The notes: generated by a model from the letters alone, not told the origin. A stretch of DNA of 10,939 nt from Acidobacteriaceae bacterium (GCA_031274845.1 JAISPN010000307.1:1-10939), one strand, 5' to 3'. Counted from the stretch's first letter, positions 1 to 5,997 are shown. Numbers and translations: made by a program.

Positions 1-117
1 CAAAATGAAGGGGGCTGAACGTCTTCACGGGAGACTCCTCGACTTCTGTGCGCGTCCGCATTCTACGTTGCGCGTGTCATGTCCGCAGGCAGGAGCTTTC
101 ACCGCCTGTCGTGATGG

Positions 118-123
118 TAAAGT
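118..123 (+). promoter_or_regulatory. Weak candidate extended -10 for the 74-aa gene
   Basis: TAAAGT is preceded by TG one base upstream (TGG then TAAAGT), as in an extended -10 element. No convincing -35 box lies 16-18 bp upstream. If used, transcription would start near 130 and leave a leader of about 25 nt that includes the GGAGG ribosome site of the gene at 154. This rests only on similarity to the consensus. Confidence 0.22.
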
Positions 124-153
124 TACAAGGAAAGACCGGGTTGGGAGGCGGAC

Positions 154-378
154 GTGGCAAATCGAACGAGACCGACGCTCGAAAAGCGGGCGAAAGAACG
201 CGCACGGCAAGAAAAACGGAAGATGAAGGACGAACGTCGCGCCAACAGCAAAGCGATGAAGGCGGCGAATCCGCGGGCGGCGGGCGACGAAGATCCCGAC
301 ATCGCGGGCATCGTGCCTGGTCCGCAGCCCTCGCCGTGGGGAGACGAGGACGAAGAGGAAGCCGAAGAGGAGGCGTGA
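154..378 (+). CDS. Small basic-then-acidic conserved hypothetical protein (74 aa)
   Basis: The start is GTG at 154, chosen because GGAGG at 144-148 sits 5 nt upstream; the stop is TGA at 376-378. Residues 4-38 are dominated by Arg, Lys, Glu and Gln with no helix breaker apart from Pro7, so a charged helix is likely. Residues 44-63 hold a linker containing DPDIAGIVPGPQPSPW, and residues 64-74 are almost all Asp/Glu. There is no signal peptide, membrane segment or Cys/His motif. I recall similar short proteins with a basic helix followed by a DPDIAGI-PGPQP-like stretch in acidobacteria and deltaproteobacteria, with no known function. The charge split would suit RNA or ribosome binding, but that is a guess. 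It stands alone: the next gene starts 150 bp downstream. Confidence 0.75.
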   Translation: MANRTRPTLEKRAKERARQEKRKMKDERRANSKAMKAANPRAAGDEDPDIAGIVPGPQPSPWGDEDEEEAEEEA

Positions 379-513
379 GCCGCCGTTCGTCAGTCCTCTC
401 CATGTCTTCCTCATCCTTGAGCGCCCGTGCCGTCGGTGGCTGCGCACGCATGCAGGCACTGGCTACTGCTCAGCTCCGCATCATCGAACACCATTAAGGG
501 GCGTTTGCCCGGG

Positions 514-519
514 TAGAAT
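514..519 (+). promoter_or_regulatory. Candidate -10 of a near-leaderless promoter
   Basis: TAGAAT (5 of 6 matches to TATAAT) ends 9 bp before the ATG at 529, so transcription would begin at or within a few bases of the start codon. There is no Shine-Dalgarno sequence between this element and the ATG, which fits a leaderless mRNA. No clear -35 box is present around 489-497, so the call is moderate to weak. Confidence 0.35.
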
Positions 520-528
520 CGCGTCACG

Positions 529-2472
529 ATGACTGGCCGATCGCGAGCGACTGCCGTGCTGCTCGTCGCGGCCGTGGCCGTCGTGCTCGCCCGCGTCAGC
601 GTGTACGAGCAGTTCGAGCCGTACCGGGCGAAGCTTGTCGAAGAGTCCCTCAAAGACGTCAGCGGTCGCGCGTCGTTTACGTTTGCGGCGCCCGTTTCGC
701 CTGTGGCGCTGATCCTTCGCGCGGCGTCGCAGCCAGCAGGACCAGCGCATGTCACGGTGGACGATATCGAGGTGTGCGCGCCGGAGCTTGGCGCGGTGGT
801 TCGCCGCATTGACTGCGCCATTGAATCTCTTGCCGGTGCGGATTCGCACCATGTCGCCATCCGCGCGTCAGGGGCACTGACGATCGACGCTCTGGAAGTC
901 GCAACGCACTACGGGAACGTCACGGTGCCGAACATCCTGTTCGTGGTGCCGCGGCAGGCGCCGTACGCGCCCGTCTCGTGGATGTGGACGCTCGTGCTGG
1001 CCTTGTCGGCGGCGGCCGTGGCGGCGGCGCCGATCGTGCCGGTGCGCCGTGGCCTCCGCCTCGTGATGGGCGTGTTGCAGGTGGGCGCCGGCGTGCTCGT
1101 GCTCGCGACGATTGCCGCGCCTTGGGTGTCACCATTCAAGATCCTGCTCTCGGAAGGCACGGCCGTGCGCTGGTTGTGCCTGCTCTGGCTTCCGCATCTG
1201 GTTGCGGCTGCGCGGTGGCTGTGGCATCGCGGGCCGGTGTCGCCGCGTGTGGATTTAGCGAGAGCGGTCGTCACGGGAGCGATCGTCGCGCTCGTTTTTG
1301 GAATATTCGCGCGCGCCGAACTGGACCGCTTTCACGGCAACTACAGCGGCTTCCTCAAGATTGAGCGGGCGAAGTTCGAGCAGAACCCGCTCATCAACAC
1401 CAATCAGGAACTGCGCGACTCGCTGTGGTTGTACGAGACCGGCTACGACGGTGAGTTCATGTACATGATGGCGTTCGATCCGTGGCTGCGCCAGTTGCCG
1501 AACGTTAACGGCTATAGCGCTGTGGTCGATACGCCGCCGTATCGATACGGGCGGATTGGGTTCACGCTGCTGACGCGTCTTGTGACATTCGGCCACTGGC
1601 GCGCCTTTCCGGCGGCGATGGTCTGGTTGCTGCTGACCGCGCTCGGCGCGTCGGCGGCGGCCGTGGCCTGGATCGCGGCGCGGAGCCAGCGGTCGCCTGC
1701 GATGGGACTGCTCATCCTCGTGATCCCCGGCTTCTGGAGTTCTCTGCACAACGGGCTCCCTGAGCCGCTTGCCGCGGCCCTGCTGCTGACGGCGTTTGCC
1801 TGCCTGTTCTCGGGCCGCGCCGTGGTGGCTGGCGTGTTGTGCGCGCTGTCGCTGCTCGTGCGCGAAACGGGGATGTTCGCCGTGCTGGCGGCGTGCGCGT
1901 GGCTCGCGCTGGACCGCCGTCATCGGGATGCGGTGGTCGTCGGCCTTCTGGCCTTCGCGCCGATTGCCGCGTGGCGCACGTATGTGGGCCTTCGCCTGTC
2001 TCCGGTGTGGGGCGCGTCTGCCTTCTTCTACCATCCGCCGGCCGGTGCGCCGTTTGCCGGCATCGCCGCGACGTGGACCGCGATTCGCGCGGGCGCGTAT
2101 TGGCCCACGGAGCCGCACATGGCGACCGGCGCGCTGACGTTGCCAGTCCTGTTTGTTTTGGGTGGCGCGGTGGCGTTGCTGCTGGCCGTTCGCCGCCGAT
2201 CTGTCATCGCGATAGCCGCGTGTGTGTATGCCTTGAGCGCGCTGTCGCTCGACGCCGCGAATGTGTGGGTCCATGTGGGCAATGCCGAGCGGACGTCGTT
2301 TGAGCTGTTTGTCATGCTGCTCTTGCTCACGAGCTACGGCGTGGCGGGCGCGCGTATCGAGAAGTGGTGGCTCGCCACGTTCTGGAGCGCGTGCGGCGTG
2401 TATTGTTGCTGGCTGATGCTCGATGCGGTGATCGTGAGAGACGCGATCGTCCGTGTCCTGTGGTTTACATAG
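529..2472 (+). CDS. Multi-pass membrane protein, GT-C glycosyltransferase-like
   Basis: This 647-residue polytopic membrane protein probably transfers sugars from a lipid-linked donor outside the inner membrane, judged only from family resemblance. One membrane helix lies near residues 7-23, followed by an extracytoplasmic, strand-rich domain at about 25-145, then many hydrophobic segments from about 150 to 640. Features typical of GT-C-like acidobacterial proteins are a YDGEFMYMMAFDPW loop motif (306-319), an aromatic/Arg stretch PYRYGRIGF (337-345) before a helix, LPEPLAAALL (410-419) and LVRETGMF (443-450). The ATG at 529 is the first possible start, since an in-frame TAG lies at 514-516. 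There is no Shine-Dalgarno sequence, so translation may be leaderless. The 3' end overlaps the convergent mntH by 8 bp. No glycan gene cluster surrounds it, so the substrate is unknown; it could also be a non-enzymatic membrane protein of this shape. Confidence 0.8.
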   Translation: MTGRSRATAVLLVAAVAVVLARVSVYEQFEPYRAKLVEESLKDVSGRASFTFAAPVSPVALILRAASQPAGPAHVTVDDIEVCAPELGAVVRRIDCAIESLAGADSHHVAIRASGALTIDALEVATHYGNVTVPNILFVVPRQAPYAPVSWMWTLVLALSAAAVAAAPIVPVRRGLRLVMGVLQVGAGVLVLATIAAPWVSPFKILLSEGTAVRWLCLLWLPHLVAAARWLWHRGPVSPRVDLARAVVTGAIVALVFGIFARAELDRFHGNYSGFLKIERAKFEQNPLINTNQELRDSLWLYETGYDGEFMYMMAFDPWLRQLPNVNGYSAVVDTPPYRYGRIGFTLLTRLVTFGHWRAFPAAMVWLLLTALGASAAAVAWIAARSQRSPAMGLLILVIPGFWSSLHNGLPEPLAAALLLTAFACLFSGRAVVAGVLCALSLLVRETGMFAVLAACAWLALDRRHRDAVVVGLLAFAPIAAWRTYVGLRLSPVWGASAFFYHPPAGAPFAGIAATWTAIRAGAYWPTEPHMATGALTLPVLFVLGGAVALLLAVRRRSVIAIAACVYALSALSLDAANVWVHVGNAERTSFELFVMLLLLTSYGVAGARIEKWWLATFWSACGVYCCWLMLDAVIVRDAIVRVLWFT

Positions 2473-3820
2473 TCGCGTACGTCTGGTAAATGAGCCAGAC
2501 GTTGAGTCCGGCGATGACGAACGCGATGCTCCACGCCAGCAGCTTCACCCACGCCGGGTTCACGAACTCTCCCATCTTGTGCCGATCGCTGGTGAAGGCG
2601 ACGAGCGGAAACACCGCGAACGGCAACTGCAGGCTGAGAATCACCTGACTCAGAATCAGCAGCGGCCCGCTGCCTTGCTCGCCGTACATCATCAGCACGA
2701 CGACCGCTGGCACGACGGCGACGAGGCGTGTTATCAGCCGGCGGAGCCATGGCCGGATGCGGAGGTTGATGAAGCCTTCCATCACGATCTGTCCAGCCAG
2801 CGTGCCGGTGAGCGTGGCGTTTTGACCGGAGCAGAGGAGCGCGACGGCGAAGAGCGTGCTGGCCAGCGACGTGCCGAGCAGCGGCGACAGCAGCTTGTAG
2901 GCATCGTTGATGTCGGCGACATCCTCGTAGGCCGTTCCGTGGAATGTCGCGGCCGCCATGATTAAAATCGCGGCGTTGATGAAGAGCGCCGACATGAGCG
3001 CGACCGACGAGTCGATGGTGGAGAAGCGGATCGCCTCGCGTTTGCCGTCAGCGGTGGTGGCGTAGTTTCGCGTCTGCACGATGGACGAGTGCAGATACAG
3101 GTTGTGCGGCATCACCGTCGCGCCGAGGATGCCGATGGCGACGTACAGCATGTCGGGGTTCGTGAGAATGCGCGACGTGGGGAGAAACCCTGACGCGATG
3201 CTTCCCATCGACGGCCGCGCCAGGTAGATCTCAATCGCGAACGATCCGGCAATCAGCAGAATCAACACGATGACGAGGGTTTCGACGTAGCGGAATCCGC
3301 GGTGCTGGAGATAGAGGACGACGAGCACGTCCAGCGTCGTGAGCAACACTCCCCAGATGAGCGGCAGACCGAACAGCAGGTTCAGCGCGATGGCGGCGCC
3401 CAGCACTTCGGCGAGATCGCACGCGGCAATGGCAATCTCGCACAGGACCCAGAGGAAAAACGTCACCGGCGTCGAATAGCTGTCGCGGCAGGCCTGCGCG
3501 AGATCGCGTCCGCTGGCAATGCCAAGCCGCGCGGCAAGCGCTTGCAGCAGGATGGCCATGAGATTGGAGATCACGATCACGCTGAGCAGCGTGTAGCCAA
3601 ACTGTGCGCCGCCGGCGAGGCCGGTCGCCCAGTTGCCGGGGTCCATGTAGCCGACGGCCACCAGATATCCCGGGCCGGCGAAGGCGAGCATCTTTCGCCA
3701 GAAGCCGCTCCCTTCAGGGACGGCAATCGATCCATGGACTTCGGGCAGGCTGACTTCAGCCGCTGGCAGACGCCAGCCGCGTGTGCCGATCGCCTGCGGA
3801 TGTTCTTTGGTGGTGTCCAC
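2465..3820 (-). CDS. mntH: Nramp-family divalent metal (Mn2+/Fe2+) transporter
   Basis: This 451-residue inner-membrane, proton-coupled importer of Mn2+ and related divalent metals has the Nramp hallmarks: DPGNW in TM1 (residues 60-64; Asp60 and Asn63 are the usual metal ligands), VMPHN in TM6 (236-240; Met237 metal ligand, His239 conserved) and the GQNATLTGTLAGQ signature (332-344). About 11 membrane helices fit the length; bacterial homologues are often nearer 410-440 residues, and here a hydrophilic N-terminal tail of about 40 residues accounts for the excess. The GTG at 3818-3820 is the first possible start because an in-frame TGA lies 12 nt upstream. No Shine-Dalgarno sequence precedes it. 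A promoter and an 18-bp palindrome lie directly upstream. It is a single-gene unit, convergent with the membrane protein at 529-2472. Confidence 0.96.
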   Translation of the reverse strand: MDTTKEHPQAIGTRGWRLPAAEVSLPEVHGSIAVPEGSGFWRKMLAFAGPGYLVAVGYMDPGNWATGLAGGAQFGYTLLSVIVISNLMAILLQALAARLGIASGRDLAQACRDSYSTPVTFFLWVLCEIAIAACDLAEVLGAAIALNLLFGLPLIWGVLLTTLDVLVVLYLQHRGFRYVETLVIVLILLIAGSFAIEIYLARPSMGSIASGFLPTSRILTNPDMLYVAIGILGATVMPHNLYLHSSIVQTRNYATTADGKREAIRFSTIDSSVALMSALFINAAILIMAAATFHGTAYEDVADINDAYKLLSPLLGTSLASTLFAVALLCSGQNATLTGTLAGQIVMEGFINLRIRPWLRRLITRLVAVVPAVVVLMMYGEQGSGPLLILSQVILSLQLPFAVFPLVAFTSDRHKMGEFVNPAWVKLLAWSIAFVIAGLNVWLIYQTYATM

Positions 3821-3821
3821 G

Positions 3822-3839
3822 ATTTTGATTGTTCAAAAT
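3822..3839 (-). promoter_or_regulatory. Candidate metal-responsive operator at mntH
   Basis: There is a perfect inverted repeat, ATTTTGA, TTGT spacer, TCAAAAT. It overlaps the candidate -10 box (3836-3841) and the expected transcription start, so a bound protein would block RNA polymerase. Nramp manganese transporters are commonly repressed by MntR (DtxR family) or Fur-family regulators at palindromes in this position. The sequence is not a copy of an operator I can name with certainty, so the regulator is inferred from context. Confidence 0.5.
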
Positions 3840-3864
3840 TAATACTCGCGCCAATCGAAGTCAA
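3836..3864 (-). promoter_or_regulatory. mntH promoter (-35/-10)
   Basis: Read on the minus strand, TTGACT (3859-3864) matches the -35 consensus at 5 of 6 positions. It is separated by exactly 17 bp from TAATTT (3836-3841), a weaker -10 within a locally AT-rich stretch. Transcription would start near 3829, about 9 nt before the GTG, leaving a leader too short for a normal ribosome-binding site. Confidence 0.5.
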
Positions 3865-4105
3865 CAGCTGTTCTAGGTGATTTTGGATAGGTCTTGCCCG
3901 CGCCGATGCCTGTGTGCACCGCGCGGCATTGGGAGTCATGGTCTGGAACGCGTTGATTCAGGCCAATTTAGGACGATCCAGCGAATGTGGCGGGGGCGTC
4001 ACGCTGGCGACGCTCGCGCGAGTTGGATCTCGCCATGAGCGATGAACACGATCGGCGCGCGAGAGGCTGGAGTGTGCTGATTGATGCGGCGGCTGTAGTG
4101 AGGCG

Positions 4106-4131
4106 CCCTGACGGCATGGCTGCCGTCAGGG
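4106..4131 (-). terminator. 11-bp perfect inverted repeat after the cytochrome gene
   Basis: CCCTGACGGCA (4106-4116) and TGCCGTCAGGG (4121-4131) are perfect complements around a 4-nt loop. The hairpin begins 16 nt after the cytochrome stop codon, where a transcript end would be expected. No U-tract follows on either strand, so it is not a textbook intrinsic terminator. It may stabilise the mRNA 3' end or act with another factor. Confidence 0.5.
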
Positions 4132-4146
4132 ACGTGATTCGTCTTG

Positions 4147-4584
4147 CTAGCGGCCCGGAGCCGCTGCCGGAGCGGGCGGCGGTGGCGGATTCTCTGGAAT
4201 CGCCTTCCCGCGGTGACAGGTGAAGCACTGGACTTTCACGACGTCAGCGGGGGCTTTGGCAACCCCTGCGGCGATCATCTCGTTGGCATGGCCGACGAGC
4301 TGGATCATGGCGCGCGCCGTTTTCTTCTGCTGTTTGTCGTCGGCCGCGAAGTTGCGATCGACGTGGCAGTAGTTGCACTCGACGCCGAGGGCCTGGGTAA
4401 AGCTCCGCATGGCGGCGCTCAGGGCTTGACGATCGATATCCTTGGGGAACGCTTGAAGATTTTGCGGCGGTGCGGGCGTGCCGCCACGGCCTTGTGCTGG
4501 CGCGGGCGCTTGCGCGAAGGCTGATGTGGTCAGTCCCACCGACAGAACTGCGGCAAGAACAGCGGCAGCGGTCGTCTGTGTCAT
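4147..4584 (-). CDS. Secreted diheme c-type cytochrome, reaction-centre cytochrome-like
   Basis: This periplasmic electron carrier of 145 residues has two haem-attachment motifs: CNYCH (70-74) and CFTCH (120-124). The arrangement (AMRSFTQALGVECNYCH, then RAMIQLV, then VQCFTCHRG) resembles the family related to photosynthetic reaction-centre cytochrome c subunits (CytoC_RC), frequent in non-phototrophic acidobacteria. Met59, Met93 and Met103 are candidate axial ligands. Residues 1-24 look like a signal peptide with cleavage after AFA, though the n-region lacks Lys/Arg. The C-terminus is Pro/Ala-rich. The ATG at 4582-4584 was chosen because AGGAG lies 5 nt upstream; a TTG 20 codons earlier has no ribosome site. 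The redox partner is unknown, and no respiratory genes lie nearby. Confidence 0.88.
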   Translation of the reverse strand: MTQTTAAAVLAAVLSVGLTTSAFAQAPAPAQGRGGTPAPPQNLQAFPKDIDRQALSAAMRSFTQALGVECNYCHVDRNFAADDKQQKKTARAMIQLVGHANEMIAAGVAKAPADVVKVQCFTCHRGKAIPENPPPPPAPAAAPGR

Positions 4585-4656
4585 GGCAACTCCTGAAATG
4601 TTTTTTGTAGAGAGTCCCGCGGTGCGAAGCGGGCCCGTCCTCAATGACGATCGCAG

Positions 4657-4662
4657 ACTATA
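4657..4662 (-). promoter_or_regulatory. Candidate -10 box for the cytochrome gene
   Basis: On the minus strand TATAGT matches the -10 consensus at 5 of 6 positions, about 73 bp upstream of the cytochrome ATG. The region at the right distance for a -35 box (about 4679-4686) is only a poor match. Transcription would begin near 4650 and give a 5' leader of about 65 nt. Confidence 0.4.
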
Positions 4663-4751
4663 CTCGAAGAACGTTACGAAAGTGCATGTCGTGAACGTGC
4701 CTGTGATGAAGGCGCATGCGCCAGCAAAGTGCCGGGAAAACTGTTGACGTG

Positions 4752-4780
4752 TTGCACGGGGCTTTCGCGCGTGGTATATT
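4752..4780 (+). promoter_or_regulatory. Main promoter of the rpsL-rplB cluster
   Basis: TTGCAC (4752-4757) and TATATT (4775-4780) are separated by 17 bp and match the sigma70 consensus at 4 of 6 and 5 of 6 positions. A second -35-like TTGACG lies at 4744-4749 but is 25 bp from the -10, too far to be its partner. The start site should fall near 4785-4787. It is the best promoter match I find upstream of the ribosomal genes and implies a leader of about 330 nt. Confidence 0.65.
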
Positions 4781-5008
4781 CCTCAGGTTCTGTTGGAGCT
4801 AGGACACCCTATCTAGCTTCACCGCTTGTGAACGAGCGTCCCTCAAACTTCTCGCGCGAACGATCGCGAGAGGCCGCCAGTTGCCGGTGATGACACATCG
4901 GTTCGGCAAGCCGGGGAAGACAGTCCGTCTCGACCAACTCGCATTTGTAAGGTCATAGGGTTTTCAGGCGCCAAGCCGGTTGCGGCTTCTAGGCCTGAAG
5001 CGACACAC

Positions 5009-5042
5009 GCGGTGCACTGCGCGCCGCTATTGTTGATTTTGT
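5009..5042 (+). terminator. Terminator-like hairpin in the rpsL leader (candidate attenuator)
   Basis: GCGGTGC (5009-5015) pairs with GCGCCGC (5021-5027) around a 5-nt loop, with one G-U pair. It is followed at once by a tract with 10 T in 15 bases (5028-5042). This is the usual layout of an intrinsic terminator, and it sits about 75 nt before the rpsL start and after the inferred promoter. The tract is interrupted by G and A, so termination would be partial at best. Confidence 0.4.
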
Positions 5043-5085
5043 CATCTGGCGCTGTGGCCATTTCATGGTTGCGCGCGCAGGTGGC

Positions 5086-5111
5086 CAGGTAACGAGAGTC
5101 AGGTAACGAGA
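5086..5111 (+). repeat. 12-bp direct repeat before rpsL
   Basis: CAGGTAACGAGA occurs twice, at 5086-5097 and 5100-5111, separated by GT. The second copy ends 6 nt before the rpsL ATG and contains the only Shine-Dalgarno-like bases available (AGGT at 5101-5104, GAG at 5108-5110). The repeat therefore covers the translation-initiation region. It may be a chance local duplication or a protein/RNA recognition element. Confidence 0.7.
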
Positions 5112-5117
5112 TAGAGC

Positions 5118-5495
5118 ATGCCGACTATCAGTCAGCTCGTACGCGCCGGCCGCAAGAAGATCGTCACGAAGACGAAGAGCCCGGCGCTTCAAAACAGCCC
5201 GCAGAAGCGTGGCGTGTGCGTGCGCGTGTTCACGCAGACCCCGAAGAAGCCGAACTCGGCGCTCCGCAAGGTGGCGCGCGTGCGCCTGACGAACGGCATC
5301 GAGGTCACGACCTATATTCCTGGCGTGGGTCACAACCTGCAGGAACACTCGCTCGTGCTCATCCGCGGCGGCCGTGTGAAAGACCTTCCGGGCGTCCGGT
5401 ATCACGTGGTGCGTGGCACGCTTGACGCGGTGGGTGTGCAGGGACGCATGCAGGGACGTTCGAAGTACGGCGCAAAGCGGCCGAAGAAGGCGTAA
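5118..5495 (+). CDS. rpsL: Small-subunit ribosomal protein S12 (uS12)
   Basis: This 125-residue component of the 30S decoding centre has near-full identity in the conserved core: CPQKRG-like SPQKRGVC (27-34), TPKKPNSALRK (41-51), GHNLQEHS (71-78) and RGGRVKDLPGVRYH (83-96). Lys43, Lys88 and Pro91, where streptomycin-resistance substitutions are known, have the sensitive residues; Asp89 is the site methylthiolated in other bacteria. Length matches the family (about 124). The ATG is fixed by the conserved N-terminus (PTISQLVR). Its ribosome site is weak and lies within a direct repeat. It is the first gene of the cluster, with rpsG 9 bp downstream, so the long rpsL-rpsG gap that serves S7 autoregulation in E. 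coli is missing. Confidence 0.99.
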   Translation: MPTISQLVRAGRKKIVTKTKSPALQNSPQKRGVCVRVFTQTPKKPNSALRKVARVRLTNGIEVTTYIPGVGHNLQEHSLVLIRGGRVKDLPGVRYHVVRGTLDAVGVQGRMQGRSKYGAKRPKKA

Positions 5496-5504
5496 GGATT
5501 CGAG

Positions 5505-5978
5505 ATGCCCAGACGACGTGAAATTCCGAAGCGCGAGGTTGCGCCCGATCCGTTGTACGACAGCCAACTCGTCAGCAAGTTCGTGAACTGCGTGATGTCC
5601 GACGGCAAGCGCAGCACGGCCGAGCGCATCCTCTACAAGAGCTTCGACATCATCAAGGACAAGACCGGCGACGATCCGTTGAAGGTCTTCAAGAAGGCGA
5701 TCGACAACGTCAAGCCGACGCTTGAAGTGAAGTCGCGCCGCGTGGGCGGCAGCAACTATCAGGTGCCGGTCGAAGTGAATCCGAACCGCCGCCTGTCGCT
5801 CAGTCTCCGCTGGATTGTCGGTTTCGCGGCCTCGCGCGGCGACGGCAAGACGATGCAGGAGAAGCTGGCGAACGAATTGATGGATGCGGCCAACTTGCGT
5901 GGCGGCGCCGTCAAGAAGCGCGAAGATACGCACCGCATGGCGGAAGCGAACAAGGCGTTCGCCCATTATCGGTGGTAG
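5505..5978 (+). CDS. rpsG: Small-subunit ribosomal protein S7 (uS7)
   Basis: This 157-residue primary 16S rRNA-binding protein of the 30S head lies near the E site. The start is supported by AAGGA at 5494-5498, 6 nt before the ATG and overlapping the rpsL stop, and by the standard N-terminus MPRRREIPKREV. The conserved S7 core is visible: DPLYDSQLVSKFVN (15-28), VGGSNYQVPVEV (80-91), followed by RGGAVKKREDTHRMAEANKAFAHYRW at the C-terminus. Length is that of the short bacterial S7 form. In E. coli S7 represses its own operon through the rpsL-rpsG gap. That gap is only 9 bp here, so any S7 feedback would need another site, such as the leader or the hairpin after this gene. Confidence 0.99.
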   Translation: MPRRREIPKREVAPDPLYDSQLVSKFVNCVMSDGKRSTAERILYKSFDIIKDKTGDDPLKVFKKAIDNVKPTLEVKSRRVGGSNYQVPVEVNPNRRLSLSLRWIVGFAASRGDGKTMQEKLANELMDAANLRGGAVKKREDTHRMAEANKAFAHYRW

Positions 5979-5997
5979 TGAAGTCAGTGGTTGTGAA

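Larger units (their letters stand above)
3821..4146. other. Intergenic region between mntH and the cytochrome gene
   Basis: These 326 bp lie upstream of mntH and downstream of the cytochrome gene, both on the minus strand. The left end holds the mntH promoter and palindrome; the right end holds the inverted repeat at 4106-4131. Between them (about 3865-4105) I see no credible gene. Open frames on both strands are Arg/Ser-rich, lack ribosome-binding sites and run into the cytochrome gene out of frame. No T-run terminator was found. Confidence 0.6.
4785..5117 (+). ncRNA. Long structured 5' leader of the str-S10 transcript
   Basis: Between the inferred start and rpsL, six hairpins can be drawn by direct complementarity: 4795-4820 (8 bp, one G-U), 4823-4838 (6 bp, UGAA loop, one G-U), 4850-4871 (7 bp), 4881-4909 (6 bp plus an inner 4 bp), 4963-4999 (7 bp plus an inner 6 bp with a GUUG loop) and 5009-5027 (7 bp, one G-U). 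No credible reading frame or tRNA fits here, and I recognise no known riboswitch core. A cis-acting regulatory leader, perhaps bound by a ribosomal protein of the operon, is the likeliest role. This is inference from folding by eye. Confidence 0.5.

Noticed and set aside
3968..4228. Open frames on both strands (minus 3968-4228; plus 3987-4223) in the mntH-cytochrome gap
   Set aside because: Both run into the cytochrome gene out of frame, are Arg/Ser- or Arg/Ala-rich as expected of shadow frames in GC-rich DNA, and have no ribosome-binding site.
4585..4644. A 20-residue N-terminal extension of the cytochrome from a TTG start
   Set aside because: The TTG has no ribosome site and lies almost at the inferred transcription start. 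The internal ATG has AGGAG at ideal spacing and begins a plausible signal peptide.
4744..4780. TTGACG at 4744-4749 as the -35 of the ribosomal promoter
   Set aside because: It is a better match to the -35 consensus than TTGCAC, but its 25-bp distance to TATATT is too long; TTGCAC gives exactly 17 bp.
4843..5061. A 72-residue minus-strand open frame inside the rpsL leader
   Set aside because: It lacks a ribosome site and any motif; the region is better explained as a transcribed, structured leader on the plus strand.
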